A stretch of 33,761 bases of DNA from assembly GCA_020026225.1 (NCBI GenBank), contig JAHHQU010000026.1:1-33761 (forward strand), read 5' to 3'. The DNA is from Phocaeicola sp. Lineage in GTDB: Bacteria > Bacteroidota > Bacteroidia > Bacteroidales > Bacteroidaceae. Every line of letters begins with the position of its first letter. Position 1 is the stretch's first letter. Of the stretch, positions 33,443 to 33,761 are shown piece after piece. The position numbers and the translations under genes are program-made. Under the pieces are notes generated by a model. The model saw nothing but the letters and a program-made list of their open reading frames with translations, was not told the DNA's origin and searched no databases.

Positions 33443-33513
33443 TGGACTATGGTGTAATGGTAACACAACAGATTCTGGTCCTGTTTTTCCTGGTTCGAGT
33501 CCGGGTAGTCCAA
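33443..33513 (+). tRNA. tRNA-Gln (anticodon CTG), copy 1
   Basis: The 71-nt gene folds as a cloverleaf. The acceptor is TGGACTA/TAGTCCA, the D stem GTGT/ACAC and the anticodon loop TTCTGGT. The T arm is CCTGG-TTCGAGT-CCGGG. Anticodon CTG reads CAG codons. The last anticodon-stem pair (31-39) is A-C rather than Watson-Crick. The discriminator is A and CCA is not encoded. Confidence 0.93.
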
Positions 33514-33559
33514 CGATAATGCTTAGTCTTGTTCCCATGGAGGGGACTTGAAAATTGTT

Positions 33560-33630
33560 TGGGCTATGGTGTAATGGTAACACAACAGATTCTGGTCCTG
33601 TTTTTCCTGGTTCGAGTCCGGGTAGCCCAA
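33560..33630 (+). tRNA. tRNA-Gln (anticodon CTG), copy 2
   Basis: This copy is identical to the first except for one compensated acceptor pair: TGGGCTA/TAGCCCA instead of TGGACTA/TAGTCCA. It has the same anticodon loop and T arm, and CCA is not encoded. It lies 46 nt after copy 1 without a new promoter, so both come from one precursor. Confidence 0.93.
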
Positions 33631-33634
33631 CTTT

Positions 33635-33665
33635 AAAGCAATCTTACTTGAGGTTGCTTTTTTTT
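33635..33665 (+). terminator. Terminator of the tRNA-Gln operon
   Basis: AAAGCAA (33635-33641) pairs with TTGCTTT (33654-33660), followed by a further run of T to 33665. It begins 5 nt after the second tRNA. Nothing is recognised from 33666 to the right edge. Confidence 0.8.
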
Positions 33666-33761
33666 GTGTGTATACTTGGCTTAATGTTTGGATAGTGGCG
33701 TAGATTCATTGGCTCAGTAGATAATCAATGGGGATAGCCATATAGCTTAGCGATTCTAAAA

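Noticed and set aside
1..33761. CRISPR arrays, insertion sequences, phage genes, riboswitches
   Set aside because: No regularly spaced repeats, transposase, integrase or known riboswitch fold was recognised by eye; a covariance-model scan could still find weak cases.

Overview
The window looks like chromosomal DNA of a gut Bacteroidales bacterium, most likely Bacteroides or Phocaeicola. The evidence is the gene families, the lack of a need for Shine-Dalgarno sequences, and repeated use of the Bacteroides housekeeping promoter. That promoter has a -7 box TAnnTTTG, often with TTTG or a near match about 19 bp upstream. At several loci it lies 20-45 bp before the start codon and helps choose starts. 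There are 28 protein genes and two tRNAs, tightly packed, with no mobile element, CRISPR array or rRNA.

Layout. 1-3825: a lactonase-fold lipoprotein, then two tandem NagA-like genes (+). The first keeps all catalytic residues; the second has lost two metal ligands and the catalytic Asp. 4040-10833: a minus-strand operon cysQ - SLC13 anion transporter - cysC - cysD - cysN - sulfotransferase. It encodes anion (probably sulfate) uptake, sulfate activation to PAPS, transfer of the sulfonate to an acceptor, and removal of the by-product PAP. No PAPS or sulfite reductase is present, so it looks like a sulfonation cassette rather than cysteine assimilation. It resembles the B. thetaiotaomicron BT_0412-BT_0416 type cluster described for steroid/cholesterol sulfonation (cited from memory). 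10936-15487: an amino-acid permease, an M28 peptidase, rsgA and frr (-). 15625-19867: a histidine phosphatase (+), then pyrH and alaS (-).

20001-21334: an M23 endopeptidase-like membrane protein and a MerR-type regulator (+). 21341-27457: parA - parB - DUF5683 protein - LysM lytic transglycosylase, followed by the (p)ppGpp synthetase/hydrolase from its own promoter (all -). 27727-29627: surE - lpxB (+, overlapping by 4 nt). 29722-33176: rsfS - ftsH, then cdsA beyond a terminator (all -). 33443-33630: two tandem tRNA-Gln(CTG) genes with their own promoter and terminator.

Most of the window is core housekeeping: translation, envelope biogenesis, chromosome segregation and stringent response. 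The most notable biology is the sulfonation cassette with its poorly explained transcription signals, the degenerate NagA paralogue, and the long structured leader before parA.
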